A program made the translations under genes and the position numbers. Positions 7,940-16,951 of a stretch of DNA of 64,000 nucleotides are shown here, one piece after another (within the stretch, counting starts at the first letter, position 1; the number at the start of each line of letters is the position of its first letter). The notes beneath the pieces are model-generated. The model was not told where the DNA came from. It searched no databases and was given only the letters and a program-made list of their open reading frames with translations. This stretch comes from Acetobacter aceti NBRC 14818 (GTDB taxonomy: Bacteria; Pseudomonadota; Alphaproteobacteria; Acetobacterales; Acetobacteraceae), in the NCBI RefSeq assembly GCF_000193495.2, contig NZ_AP023410.1, positions 3,309,501-3,373,500 of the forward strand, given 5' to 3'.

Positions 7940-9835
7940 TCAGTCCTCCGCGGAAGCCTCTTCCAGTTCACCCTGAACAGTGAACCATTCCTCTTCTGCT
8001 TTTTCCTCGTCTTTCTTGATCGTCGCCAGTTTCATTGTGAGCTTGGTGACATCATCACCAGCGGATGCCTCATACAGGGCAGGATCGGCTAGCCGGGCTT
8101 CGACCTTGGCTCGTTCCGCCGCCAGCTTTGAGACCTTGGCTTCAGCCTCTTTTACCTTCTTGCGTAAAGGAGCGAGCGCCTTGCGTGCCTCAGCGCGTTC
8201 TCGACGTTCTTCCTTCTTGCCTGACGATGTGTCTGCCTCCCGGCCAGATGCACTGCGAGCGGCAGCACGGGACTGCTCCAATAGCCATGCGCGATATTCA
8301 GCCATGTCACCCTCAAACGGTGTGACCTTTCCATCGCCGACCAGCCACAGACGGTCAGCGACCATTTCCACCAGATGCGGATCATGACTGATCAGCAGGA
8401 CAGCACCCTCAAATTCGGACAGGGCCCGCACGAGTGCGTCTTTGGCGTCGAGATCGAGATGGTTGGTTGGCTCGTCAAGGATGAGCAACTGGGGAGCGTC
8501 ACGGGTAGCGAGAGCCAGCAATAGACGTGCTTTTTCACCACCAGAAAGTTCGGACACTTTCGTTTCTGCTTTGCCTGCATCAAGTCCGAAACGGGCCAGC
8601 TGCGAGCGCACTTCGGTCGGAAGGGCTTTCGGTAACGCCCGCGCCATGTGGTCGATGGGCGTGTCACTCATGACCAGCTCCTCCGCCTGATGCTGGGCGA
8701 AATAACCGACTTTCAGGCGAGGACTGTGATTGACGGTGCCGGACATTGGCTGAAGTCGTCCGGCGACCAGCTTGGCGAAGGTCGATTTACCGTTGCCGTT
8801 CGCGCCAAGCAGGGCAATACGGTCCTCCATGTCCAGCCGGAGCGATAGGTTGGAAAGGATCGCCTTACCGTCATAACCAATCGTCACGCGGTCCATGGTC
8901 AGCATCGGCGGGGGCAGGGGCTCCGGCTCTGGAAATTCGAAGCGCGTCGGTGTGTCTTCCACCACGCTGTCGATCACGGGCAATTTTTCGAGCGCCTTGA
9001 TGCGGGCCTGAGCCTGTTTCGCCTTGGTCGCCTTGGCGCGGAACCGGTCTACGAAGGACTGCATATGTGCCCGACGGGCGGCCACCTTTTCAGCGGCGCG
9101 TGCCTGCTGTAGCGCCTGCTCGGTACGGATACGGACAAACTCTTCATAGCCGCCCGGTGTCAGCGACAGCTTGCCGCGATCGAGATGCGCAATGGCGTCC
9201 ACGCAGGCATCCAGCAGGCCACGGTCATGACTGACGATCAGAGCCGCACCACCGAAGCGTGTCAGCCAGCCTTCGAGCCAGAGAGTCGCTTCGAGATCGA
9301 GATGGTTCGTCGGTTCGTCGAGCAGCAGCAGATCGGGTTCAAGAAACAGCGCAGTTGCGAGCGACACGCGCATCCGCCACCCGCCGGAGAAGTCGGAAAC
9401 CGGGCGTGCTTGCGCCTCGGCGTTGAAGCCGAGACCGGAGAGGATGCTTGCGGCGCGGGCAGGGGCGCTGTCGGCGTTGATGGCGATCAGCCGTTCGTGG
9501 ACTTCGGCAATCCGTTGCGGGTCGGTGGTGGTTTCCGCTTCGGCAAGCAATGAAGCGCGTTCCGTGTCACCCGCCAGCACCGTGTCCACCAGCGAGGCAG
9601 GCCCGGAAGGCGCTTCCTGTTTTACCCGCCCCATGCGGGCGCGGGAGGAAAGGCGGATCGAGCCGCCATCGGGCTGGATATCGCCTGCGATGGCGGCAAG
9701 GAGAGTGGATTTGCCCGCGCCGTTGCGGCCGATCAGGCCCACCTTGCGTGCCGGCTCGATGGACAGATTCGCCTGATCCAGCAGGGTGCGGCCGGCAATG
9801 CGGAGTGTCAGATCATGGATGACAAGGAGGCTCAC
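7940..9835 (-). CDS. ABC-F family ATPase (YheS/Uup-type, ribosome-associated)
   Basis: A 631-residue soluble protein with two ABC domains and no membrane segments. Walker A motifs are GRNGAGKST (36-44) and GANGNGKST; signature motifs are FSGGWRMR and LSGGEKAR; both Walker B motifs end [10 protein letters not shown] or [12 protein letters not shown] charged linker joins the domains and a Lys/Glu-rich coiled coil closes the protein, as in YheS/Uup-type translation factors that act at the ribosomal E site. The GTG at 9835 is chosen because [11 protein letters not shown] is the normal family start, with GAGAG just upstream; an extended frame adds 25 unlike residues. It diverges from ndk. Confidence 0.93.
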   Translation of the reverse strand: MSLLVIHDLTLRIAGRTLLDQANLSIEPARKVGLIGRNGAGKSTLLAAIAGDIQPDGGSIRLSSRARMGRVKQEAPSGPASLVDTVLAGDTERASLLAEAETTTDPQRIAEVHERLIAINADSAPARAASILSGLGFNAEAQARPVSDFSGGWRMRVSLATALFLEPDLLLLDEPTNHLDLEATLWLEGWLTRFGGAALIVSHDRGLLDACVDAIAHLDRGKLSLTPGGYEEFVRIRTEQALQQARAAEKVAARRAHMQSFVDRFRAKATKAKQAQARIKALEKLPVIDSVVEDTPTRFEFPEPEPLPPPMLTMDRVTIGYDGKAILSNLSLRLDMEDRIALLGANGNGKSTFAKLVAGRLQPMSGTVNHSPRLKVGYFAQHQAEELVMSDTPIDHMARALPKALPTEVRSQLARFGLDAGKAETKVSELSGGEKARLLLALATRDAPQLLILDEPTNHLDLDAKDALVRALSEFEGAVLLISHDPHLVEMVADRLWLVGDGKVTPFEGDMAEYRAWLLEQSRAAARSASGREADTSSGKKEERRERAEARKALAPLRKKVKEAEAKVSKLAAERAKVEARLADPALYEASAGDDVTKLTMKLATIKKDEEKAEEEWFTVQGELEEASAED

Positions 9836-10017
9836 GGGACTCTCATATTCAGGATGGGCAGGTGGGCAATGTGTTAAAAGTTTGTCTCGCCATAGCATCC
9901 AATGCAGCAAAGCCCTACCCGAGACGTCGAGAATGCTCTAGAGGGCATGCATCCGCGGGATGGTCCGCGAACCGGTTCCGTCTCCGGGCGGGACACACAG
10001 ACTATCGGGAGCCACAC

Positions 10018-10440
10018 ATGGCCGTAGAACGCACCCTTTCCATCATCAAGCCTGATGCAACCCGTCGTAACCTCACCGGCAAGATCAACGCCGTGTTCGA
10101 GGACAACGGTCTGCGCATCGTTGCCCAGAAGCGCGTTCAGCTGAGCGAAGCTCAGGCAGGCGCATTCTACGCCGTGCACAAAGAGCGTCCGTTCTACGGC
10201 GAACTGGTGTCCTTCATGATCTCCGGCCCGGTCGTTCTTCAGGTTCTCGAAGGCGAGAACGCTGTTGCGAAGAACCGCGAAGTCATGGGCGCGACCGACC
10301 CGAAGAAGGCCGAGCCGCAGACCATCCGCGCACAGTTCGCCGAGAGCATCGAAGCCAACTCCGTGCACGGTTCCGACAGCGCAGAGAATGCAGCGAACGA
10401 AATCCGCTTCTTCTTCGCCGAGACGGAAATCCTGCCGTAA
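10018..10440 (+). CDS. ndk: Nucleoside diphosphate kinase
   Basis: A 140-residue Ndk that balances NTP/dNTP pools by phosphate transfer through a histidine. It shows [11 protein letters not shown] at the N-terminus, the substrate loop KERPFY (55-60) and the active-site H117 in NSVHGSDS. Length is exactly typical. The ATG at 10018 has GGGAG upstream at 10007-10011; the longer frame upstream is non-coding in style. It diverges from the ABC-F gene across about 180 bases that should hold both promoters. High GC and strong codon bias fit a highly expressed housekeeping gene. Confidence 0.98.
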   Translation: MAVERTLSIIKPDATRRNLTGKINAVFEDNGLRIVAQKRVQLSEAQAGAFYAVHKERPFYGELVSFMISGPVVLQVLEGENAVAKNREVMGATDPKKAEPQTIRAQFAESIEANSVHGSDSAENAANEIRFFFAETEILP

Positions 10441-10456
10441 GTCAGACTGACTGATA

Positions 10457-10514
10457 GCCAGTCCTGCCTTTTTCGATCTTTCCTTGAGATGAGATCTGGA
10501 AAGGCGGGGCTGGC
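10457..10514 (+). terminator. Long stem downstream of ndk, possible terminator
   Basis: GCCAGTCCTGCCTTT (10457-10471) can pair with AAAGGCGGGGCTGGC (10500-10514), with two imperfect positions and a 28-base loop. It lies 17 bases after the ndk stop. The first arm ends in a run of T. No other feature explains it; a large-loop hairpin is less certain than a classical terminator. Confidence 0.45.
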
Positions 10515-10689
10515 GCATGTCATGAGCCGGCAAGCAGGCGATCCTGTCGGCTGAGTTTTTCCGGCTTATTCCGAGTTGGCTGGACAAGGCCGCGCCGGTA
10601 TCCGGAAAATGGCAGTCAGCTCCACTTAGGGGAGTTGATAGAGGTCCGGCTCTGAGTGAGGCGGATAAATTGCAGGGCGGCGACCGTCG

Positions 10690-12216
10690 ATGTCTTCCTC
10701 TGATGAGACGGGTTCATCTCCCCGTTCACGCCATATCCTGACCAGCACCGGCTGGAATATTATCGGCCGTATTGCGCCGGTTTTTGTCGCCATTCTTGTG
10801 ACCCCTCGACTGATCCACCTGCTTGGGCTGTCGCGCTGGGGCATTTTCACCATCGCCTTGAGCCTGATCAGTACTCTCGGGATTTTCGATCTGGGTCTGG
10901 GCCGTGCGCTGACCCGTGCGATTGCCGATCGTCCTGAAGGGAAAACCACGCCTGAGACGGCGGACCTGATCTTCACAGGTAGCGCCATGATGGGCCTCAT
11001 GGGTGGCCTGGGTGGTCTTGTCGCTGCCGGACTGGTGGGGTTGTGGGTCGATCACGGACTGAAGATCGCGCCAGAATTACATTCCGAAGTGCTCTGGTCA
11101 TTGTGGATATTCTGCGCCACCGGTCCTTTGCTGATGATCAATGCCGCATTCTGGGGCGTTTTTACCGGCTACAATTCATTCCGAACCGTCAATCTGATTA
11201 CCATTCCGGTTTCAGTCGCCTATTATGTCGCGCCTGTACTTGTGCTGTATGTCTGGGACAGCCTGATCGGTGTCATGCTGGCGATTTTCGCCTGTAGATT
11301 GTGGCTTACCTTCGCCTATGCACGATCCCTGCTGCATCTGGTTCCGGCATTGAAACATGCCCGTTTCCGCGGTTATCTGCTGAAACCCCTGCTGCGGATC
11401 GGCGGATGGATGACGGTTTCCAATCTTGCCTTTCCGATCCTGAACTATGTCGATCGCTTCATGATCGCCAGTGTCGTCTCGGCTGCAGCGACCAGTTTTT
11501 ACACCACGCCTGCCGATGTGGTGACACGCTTCAACATGCTGAGTTCGTCCGTCAGCGCCTCATCCTTTCCCGCTCTGGCCTCTTCATGGCGGCGTGAGCC
11601 GGAGCGCGCATCGGAGATTTATTGCACGAGTGTTCTGGCAGTCAGTGCGTTGCTGTTTCCACCCTGTCTGATTACGGCCCTGTTCAGCCATGCCTTTCTG
11701 TCGCTGTGGATTGATGCTTCATTCGCAGATCACAGTGCGATGATCATGAGTTTTCTGTGCGTGGGTGTCTTTCTGAGCGGCGTTGATTCCATTGCGTCAG
11801 GACTGCTGGACGCTATTGGCCGACCGGATGTGAACGCCCGTTTTTCCATCGGCGAAATCATTTTCTATCTGCCGGTTCTGTATCTCTCATTGATTTATTT
11901 CGGTGTGCCGGGAGCAGCCTGTGCGTGGGCGGTCAGGATCTGCGCCGATTACGGTGTCCGCTCTTTGGTGAGCCTTCGATTTTACGCGCCTCTGAAGCCT
12001 GCAATCCTGCGTGTTTTGCCTGCAACGGTATCTGGCGCAGTCTTGTTGGTGGCCGCCATGGTCGGGGTCTCTTCGGCTATGGCTGCAGGAGAGATGTTTC
12101 TGTCTCTGCTGATTTTCTACACCGTGCTGTGGTTTGTCTGTTTGAACCACGGTGAGCGGGAAGCCTTCATGTCATTCGCTGGAAAAATTAGGAAAAAGAT
12201 AGGTATAAATATATAA
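10690..12216 (+). CDS. Wzx-like polysaccharide/lipid-linked oligosaccharide flippase (MOP superfamily)
   Basis: A 508-residue integral membrane protein with about 12-14 hydrophobic helices. It has the opening pattern of Wzx/RfbX flippases: N-I-I-G-R-I-A-P-V-F-V, then a T-P-R-L-I-H-L-L-G turn and FDLGLGRALTR at about 75-85, with NYVDRFMIA near 255. Such proteins move undecaprenyl-linked glycans across the inner membrane. No glycosyltransferase or polymerase genes adjoin it, so the glycan is unknown. It stands alone between ndk and a small peptide gene; the start is the first ATG of the frame and has no strong ribosome site. Confidence 0.85.
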   Translation: MSSSDETGSSPRSRHILTSTGWNIIGRIAPVFVAILVTPRLIHLLGLSRWGIFTIALSLISTLGIFDLGLGRALTRAIADRPEGKTTPETADLIFTGSAMMGLMGGLGGLVAAGLVGLWVDHGLKIAPELHSEVLWSLWIFCATGPLLMINAAFWGVFTGYNSFRTVNLITIPVSVAYYVAPVLVLYVWDSLIGVMLAIFACRLWLTFAYARSLLHLVPALKHARFRGYLLKPLLRIGGWMTVSNLAFPILNYVDRFMIASVVSAAATSFYTTPADVVTRFNMLSSSVSASSFPALASSWRREPERASEIYCTSVLAVSALLFPPCLITALFSHAFLSLWIDASFADHSAMIMSFLCVGVFLSGVDSIASGLLDAIGRPDVNARFSIGEIIFYLPVLYLSLIYFGVPGAACAWAVRICADYGVRSLVSLRFYAPLKPAILRVLPATVSGAVLLVAAMVGVSSAMAAGEMFLSLLIFYTVLWFVCLNHGEREAFMSFAGKIRKKIGINI

Positions 12217-12360
12217 ATATTATACATATTTGTGTGTCTTTTAAGGGTTAAGACAGATTAGATAGAGTGTTGTTTGGTAATTCAGAGCGATACGGTTGCC
12301 TGTTACCCGGACTGTGGTAAGCATGAGCAGCGGTCATTTATTGCTTAAAGGAAAACCGAT

Positions 12361-12657
12361 ATGCGTAATCTTTCCATTGATGAACTGAATAGTGTAGCTG
12401 GTGGCCGAGGCTTCTTGCTGAGCTGCCTCTCCGACATTTTCGCGGACGCACAGAATGCCGTGCAGCGCGCTGAGACTGACGTTTCCAACTCAGGTGCAAA
12501 AGTCCAGACGGCGCTTTCCGGTAACACTGGCGTTGCCAGCATCGCAAATACCATCTTCAAGGACGCTTCCGGCCTGCTGTCCGCTGTTGACAAGGGTCTC
12601 GGCGATCTGAGTTCCATCGCCGCCAACACAAAAGTGACGGTTACCACCACGGTCTGA
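12361..12657 (+). CDS. Double-glycine leader peptide, bacteriocin- or secreted-peptide-like
   Basis: A 98-residue peptide. Residues 1-15 read MRNLSIDELNSVAGG, a good match to the L-S-x-x-E-L-x-x-V-x-G-G leader cut by peptidase-containing ABC exporters. The mature part would be about 83 residues with a single Cys (C22), two amphipathic helical stretches and a Thr/Val-rich tail. AAAGGA lies 6-11 bases before the ATG. A strong hairpin at 12731-12785 closes the unit. No peptidase/ABC exporter, HlyD or immunity gene is adjacent, so it is an orphan relying on an exporter elsewhere. Antibacterial activity is not shown by sequence; signalling or adhesion are alternatives. Confidence 0.75.
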   Translation: MRNLSIDELNSVAGGRGFLLSCLSDIFADAQNAVQRAETDVSNSGAKVQTALSGNTGVASIANTIFKDASGLLSAVDKGLGDLSSIAANTKVTVTTTV

Positions 12658-12730
12658 TCCATCAGATCCGGAATTGGCGACGATACTGATGACCGCTAGT
12701 GCGTCTCCGTTCTGATCCTGATGTATCTTC

Positions 12731-12785
12731 CATGATCCACTGGGTGAGAGACGTCTGAAGGCGTTCCTCACTCCCGTGGATCATG
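12731..12785 (+). terminator. Near-perfect 18-bp hairpin after the double-glycine peptide gene
   Basis: CATGATCCACTGGGTGAG (12731-12748) pairs with CTCACTCCCGTGGATCATG (12767-12785) with minor bulges, around an 18-base loop. The downstream T tract is poor. It separates the peptide gene from the next one and argues against the longer start of the downstream frame at 12783. Confidence 0.6.
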
Positions 12786-12860
12786 TCTGCATTATCATTT
12801 TTCGTTTTTATAAGAATACCGCTTTGCTACCGTTATCCGGTGGAACGACCCCACCGTAAC

Positions 12861-13370
12861 ATGGCTGTCCCTCTGGATACGACGTTGACAGAGACGTCCG
12901 GTTTCGCAGAGGCTTGCAGAATGGTTGACGCCTCCTCTCCATCCGGGCCGTCTGAACAGGGCCCAACAGTCTACACGTTTCCCGGCAAGTCCTTGCTGGA
13001 TCGTGTAGAGGCGGCTCGCTATCTTGGAATTGCACCGCTTCGCCTGAGACTGCTGGATATAGCACGTTGCGGGCCGGTTGCGCTGTCACCAGGCTGCTAT
13101 CGCGTGGATGCGCTTGATCTTTACAGAAGTGAGTTGTTTCTCAAGGCGGCCCTTCCAATTGAGGAAGCCTCGCGCCGTGCCGTTCTGGCTCAGGCGCGGA
13201 TCGATAGTGATGATTTTGAGCCCGATCCGTTTATGGAAATGGCGACACAGCATGACCTGCGTGACGTCATGGCGTTTATCGGTGGACGTGTCGCCATTGT
13301 TGGTGGTCTGATCATTGTCGTGCTGTCGCATACTCCTTTATCCAGAATTTTGACGCATACGCTCAGATAG
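12861..13370 (+). CDS. Hypothetical protein with possible HTH-like segment and C-terminal membrane helix
   Basis: 169 residues from the ATG at 12861. An upstream ATG at 12783 would place the start inside a hairpin and is less likely. The middle (about 50-90) has the look of a small helix-turn-helix or MerR/excisionase-like fold (VEAARYLGIAPLRLRLLDIA). The C-terminus has one hydrophobic stretch near 145-162 (IGGRVAIVGGLIIVVLSH). Codon use is like the neighbours, supporting a real gene. I recognise no family; a membrane-tethered regulator is one guess. No clear ribosome site is seen. Confidence 0.5.
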   Translation: MAVPLDTTLTETSGFAEACRMVDASSPSGPSEQGPTVYTFPGKSLLDRVEAARYLGIAPLRLRLLDIARCGPVALSPGCYRVDALDLYRSELFLKAALPIEEASRRAVLAQARIDSDDFEPDPFMEMATQHDLRDVMAFIGGRVAIVGGLIIVVLSHTPLSRILTHTLR

Positions 13371-13624
13371 GACGGCCAGTCCGGCTGAGGAGTCTTTGGA
13401 ACGGCATTCAGCATAGGCGGCATGTGGAGGCTTTCTGGAGGATGCGTGCTGTCGCCGGACATCTGTTTGAAAGGTCCGAGCAGACTTACTCTCTGGTTCA
13501 TGTAGAACTGGCGTGTAGAACTGGGCGGTATATCTGGATATTGTCACAATAGTAACATAAACAGAGACATACTGGTTCGAAGGGCAGTGCGGTCGGATTT
13601 TGATTATGAACACGTGGAACGATC

Positions 13625-14938
13625 ATGAATAGCAAAACAGATATTGGACGTCGTCTGTTCGGATTGTCCGTTCTGGGGGCTGGGCTAACCGGTCTTGTGA
13701 AGGTCGCTCTCGGAGAAACAACAAAGACACCGCCGCCTGAGCCCATTCCCAAAGCCGCGTTGCCGAAAGCGTCACCTGAAGCGGCGGCACGGAAAAACAG
13801 CGGTAATCCGCGTACGTTGTGTTATGTCGGCGGTTATACCAGATCCGGCCCGGCTGATGCGAATGCCAAGGGCATCACGCTGTTCGAAATGAATGCGGAA
13901 ACCGGGGTGCTGACCCAGCTTGGCCAGATTACTCCGGCAGACAATCCTTCTTTCCTTGCGCTGTCGGCGGATCATCGGTTTCTCTATGTCGTCAATGAGA
14001 TCAGTGACTTCGGAGGGCAGAAGAGCGGATCAGCGACGGCCTATTCGATCGATCAGCGCACAGGTGTCATCACAAAGCTGAATACTGTCGCGACGGGCGG
14101 AGCGGACCCGGCTTTTCTGAGCGTGCATCCATCCGGTCGTTATCTGCTGGTCGCCAATTATACCGGTGGAAGTGCTGCCGTCATCCGTATCCAGCCTGAT
14201 GGAAGTCTCGGAGAGCTTTCCGATCTCGTGCACAATACCGGTCCGAAGATGCCGGAGAGAGCAAAAGACAACCCTCCGGGCAACTATGCAGTCAGTGATC
14301 ATTCTGCGGCCCATATGCACATGATTCAGGCCGACGTGGCCGGTCGTTTCATCATCGGGTGTGATGCCGGGCTGGACCGCGTCTATGTCTGGAAACTGGA
14401 TCCGGACAAGGGTGTTCTGACACCGGCAGCGACACCCTGGCTGACAATGGAGCCTGGTTCCGCGCCGCGACATTTCTGTTTCAGCCCGAACGGCAAGGTG
14501 ATCTACATTCTGGGAGAGCAGAATTCCCGTATTGTCGTCGCTGATTACGATCAGGAAACGGGAGCGATGTCGGTGCGTCAGACGGCCTCGACCGTGACGG
14601 CCAAATTCCGTGGCAGCACACTCGCCGCCGAAATCGGCCTGCATCCGAGCGGCAAGTTTCTGTATGTCACCAATCGTCTGGGTGATTCCATTGCCTGTTT
14701 CCGGGTCAAGGATGACGGGTCTATTGAGCTCTTTGATGAAGTATGGGAACGCGCCAATTACGGACGGTCCTTTGCATTCGATCCATCCGGCAAGTTCATG
14801 TTTGTCGCCAATCAGCGCAGTGATTCTATTACGTCATGGCGTGTGAATCCCGATACTGGCGCTCTGGATTTTACCTGGAACTTTACGCCGACAGGCACGC
14901 CGAGCGCTTTTGCCTTTTTCACTCTGGATGAAGTCTGA
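13625..14938 (+). CDS. Tat-exported lactonase, seven-bladed beta-propeller family (YbhE/Pgl-like)
   Basis: A 437-residue protein. The N-terminus has G-R9-R10-L-F-G-L followed by a hydrophobic stretch, a twin-arginine signal, then a Pro/Ala-rich linker (about 38-60). From about 66 it is a seven-bladed propeller of the lactonase family (PF10282), with recurring blades such as FLYVVNEISD, RYLLVANYTGG and KFMFVANQRSD. Cytoplasmic relatives hydrolyse 6-phosphogluconolactone; the signal here points to the periplasm, so free sugar lactones made by periplasmic sugar oxidation are a more likely substrate (inference). It stands alone and ends at a strong terminator. Confidence 0.85.
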   Translation: MNSKTDIGRRLFGLSVLGAGLTGLVKVALGETTKTPPPEPIPKAALPKASPEAAARKNSGNPRTLCYVGGYTRSGPADANAKGITLFEMNAETGVLTQLGQITPADNPSFLALSADHRFLYVVNEISDFGGQKSGSATAYSIDQRTGVITKLNTVATGGADPAFLSVHPSGRYLLVANYTGGSAAVIRIQPDGSLGELSDLVHNTGPKMPERAKDNPPGNYAVSDHSAAHMHMIQADVAGRFIIGCDAGLDRVYVWKLDPDKGVLTPAATPWLTMEPGSAPRHFCFSPNGKVIYILGEQNSRIVVADYDQETGAMSVRQTASTVTAKFRGSTLAAEIGLHPSGKFLYVTNRLGDSIACFRVKDDGSIELFDEVWERANYGRSFAFDPSGKFMFVANQRSDSITSWRVNPDTGALDFTWNFTPTGTPSAFAFFTLDEV

Positions 14939-14970
14939 TTCAGGAAAACTGTTTCTGGAACTGTCTGTAA

Positions 14971-15005
14971 AAATCCCCACATCAGATTTTGTGGTGTGGG
15001 GATTT
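14971..15005 (+). terminator. Terminator of the lactonase gene
   Basis: AAATCCCCACATCA pairs with TGGTGTGGGGATTT across GATTTTG, with one mismatch. It starts 33 bases after the lactonase stop. Because it is A-rich before and T-rich after the stem, it could serve both strands and also end transcription of the convergent malic enzyme gene. Confidence 0.8.
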
Positions 15006-15038
15006 ACTTATTGCAAGAAGAGTTCTCTCTACAAAAAC

Positions 15039-15088
15039 TCTATAAATATCCCAGAAGTTTTTGGTGAAGCTTTTTTTCAAAAAGCTTC
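15039..15088. repeat. Intergenic repeat element, copy 1
   Basis: This copy contains CAGAAGTTTTTGGTGAAGC followed by a T run and CAAAAAGCTTC. The last part folds into a GAAGC/GCTTC stem. A related copy lies at 56233-56279 in the same relative place, in the gap between convergent genes. Similarity begins about 13 bases before the core (TCTATAAAT versus TCTGTAAAT). Confidence 0.65.
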
Positions 15089-15138
15089 ATGGGACATAGC
15101 CTTTCTGAACGAGACATGCTCAGGCTTCGTAAATACTC

Positions 15139-16764
15139 TCAGTAATGCGGATCGTAAGCCAGCTTCTCGATCCATGCCCTGATATCATTGGGCCTGTCCA
15201 CCCGCGCCATACCCTTGTCGAAAATGAATTCTGCAAGACGCACGGCAGATGTCATGGAAACATCGATGATATCGGTCTGCGGGGGGAACAGTCGTCCACG
15301 TTCCAGCGCGACTTCATCGACCTGATCCGTCAGGGACCTGGCCGCTTCAATAATCAGTTCATCCGTGATGATTTCAGGATGTGTCGCGTACACAGCAAGA
15401 CCAAGACCGGGGAAAATATAGAAGTTGTTCGCCTGTCCCGGATAGAAAACCTTGCCGTCCAGTTCGACGTTGGGGAACTGGATACCACCGGCGAAAAGCG
15501 CGCGTCCTTCCGACCAGATGTATGCTTCCTCCGCCGTGCATTCCGCGTTTATTTCCGGGAGTGACAGGGAAAATATGATGGGTCGTTCATTCAGTGTCGC
15601 CATCTCCTTGATAACGGCCTGATTGAAAGCGCCGCCGCACGTTGAAACGCCGATCAGAACCGTTGGCCGGGTATTTTTGATTGTGGCGAGAAGATCCGTT
15701 GTCGGAGCAGTATCTTTCGCAAAACGCTTCTGCTCTGGGAGGAGGTCTGTACGGGATGTTTCCAGAAGACCCTCCACATCCATCAGGGTGATGCGTTCGC
15801 AGGCCTGCTCATCGGTCAGTCCTTCCAGCTTCATGGCGGAAACCAGCATATCAGCCGTGCCCAGACCGGATGATCCTGCTCCGAGAAACAGATAGCGCTG
15901 CTCGGAGAGTTTTTCCTTCTTGACACGAAGAGCAGTCACCAGGCCGACGAGCGTGACCGCAGCCGTGCCCTGAATATCATCGTTGTAGCACAGGACCTTG
16001 TCACGATATCTGGCAAGGTAACGCAGCGCATCTGTGCCTTTCCAGTCCTCGAAATGCAGACAGCAGCCCGGGAAAACTTCCTGCACAGCCTGCACAAACT
16101 CCTCGACAAACTCGTCGAGTTCTTCAATCGGGGGGGGCTCGCGGCGTGCGCCCAGATAGAGCGGGTCCGCTCTCAGGGCTGCATTGGTCGTGCCGATATC
16201 AAGCTGGATGGGAAGCAGGGAGCGCGGCGGGACTGAGCCGCAGACGGTATAGAGTTGCAGCTTGCCGATGGGGATGCCCATACCGTTCACGCCGATGTCG
16301 CCAAGTCCTAGGATACGGCCTCCCGTCGTCACGCAGATCGTTCGGACATCGCTTTCCGGCCAGTTGCGGAGCACTTCCGCGATGCGGCCTTTCATGTCGA
16401 GGGTGATGTACATACCCCGAGGACGCCGGTAGATATGGCTAAACAGCTTGCAGGCCCGGGCGAGGGTAGGGGCATAGATGATCGGCACGAAACGGGCCGG
16501 GTCGGACCGCAGGACCTTGTAGAAAAGGGTCTCGTTTCGGTCGACCAGCGAGTTCAGATAGATATAGCGTTCAAGATCGTCCGGCTTGAGTTCGATATGG
16601 TGGAGCGATCGCTCCATCTGCCTGTCGAGCGTTTCAACGTGAGGCGGGATCAGACCCTCAAGACCAAGAGTCTTCCGTTCCTCGACGGTAAAGCCTGTGC
16701 CGTGATTGACGTCGCCATCATTGAGCAGCGCCATGCCACGGAGCGAGGATTTCTGGGATGCCAT
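15139..16764 (-). CDS. NAD-dependent malic enzyme (malate -> pyruvate + CO2)
   Basis: A 541-residue malic enzyme of the large SfcA/MaeA-type. Landmarks include the R-G-M-Y-I segment, TTGGRILGLGDIGVNGMGIP for malate and metal binding, CYNDDIQGTAAVTLVG, and the Rossmann motif FLGAGSSGLGTADML. No phosphotransacetylase extension is present. It feeds pyruvate from the TCA cycle and yields NADH (cofactor inferred from length and family). The ATG at 16764 has AAAGGTG upstream. It is monocistronic and convergent with the lactonase gene. Confidence 0.93.
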   Translation of the reverse strand: MASQKSSLRGMALLNDGDVNHGTGFTVEERKTLGLEGLIPPHVETLDRQMERSLHHIELKPDDLERYIYLNSLVDRNETLFYKVLRSDPARFVPIIYAPTLARACKLFSHIYRRPRGMYITLDMKGRIAEVLRNWPESDVRTICVTTGGRILGLGDIGVNGMGIPIGKLQLYTVCGSVPPRSLLPIQLDIGTTNAALRADPLYLGARREPPPIEELDEFVEEFVQAVQEVFPGCCLHFEDWKGTDALRYLARYRDKVLCYNDDIQGTAAVTLVGLVTALRVKKEKLSEQRYLFLGAGSSGLGTADMLVSAMKLEGLTDEQACERITLMDVEGLLETSRTDLLPEQKRFAKDTAPTTDLLATIKNTRPTVLIGVSTCGGAFNQAVIKEMATLNERPIIFSLSLPEINAECTAEEAYIWSEGRALFAGGIQFPNVELDGKVFYPGQANNFYIFPGLGLAVYATHPEIITDELIIEAARSLTDQVDEVALERGRLFPPQTDIIDVSMTSAVRLAEFIFDKGMARVDRPNDIRAWIEKLAYDPHY

Positions 16765-16910
16765 GAATCAACACCTTTCTGTTCCAGTCATTGTCCCGGA
16801 TCGCTTCTGTCCACAATGCTGGATTTTTTTGGTGTTGTCCAAAAATCGGATTTTATCCGGATTCGTAGGATTCTTTAGGAGTTTTCTAAGAGATACTGAT
16901 TGCCGGAGCA

Positions 16911-16944
16911 GCGGGATATGTTCAATATACTGAACATATCCCGC
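16911..16944 (-). terminator. Perfect 14-bp hairpin downstream of trmJ
   Basis: GCGGGATATGTTCA (16911-16924) and TGAACATATCCCGC (16931-16944) form a perfect stem with a six-base loop, seven bases past the trmJ stop. A T-run is weak on the minus strand and better on the plus strand (CCGTTTTC). It probably ends the cysS-trmJ unit; an operator for the malic enzyme promoter is possible but less likely. Confidence 0.6.
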
Positions 16945-16951
16945 CGTTTTC

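Noticed and set aside
8737-9000. Plus-strand frames inside the ABC-F gene
   Set aside because: Shadows of a strongly conserved gene; no start site or family signature.
13505-13528. Tandem TGTAGAACTGG repeat upstream of the lactonase gene
   Set aside because: Only two short units and no dyad; it could be chance, so it was not called as a regulatory site.
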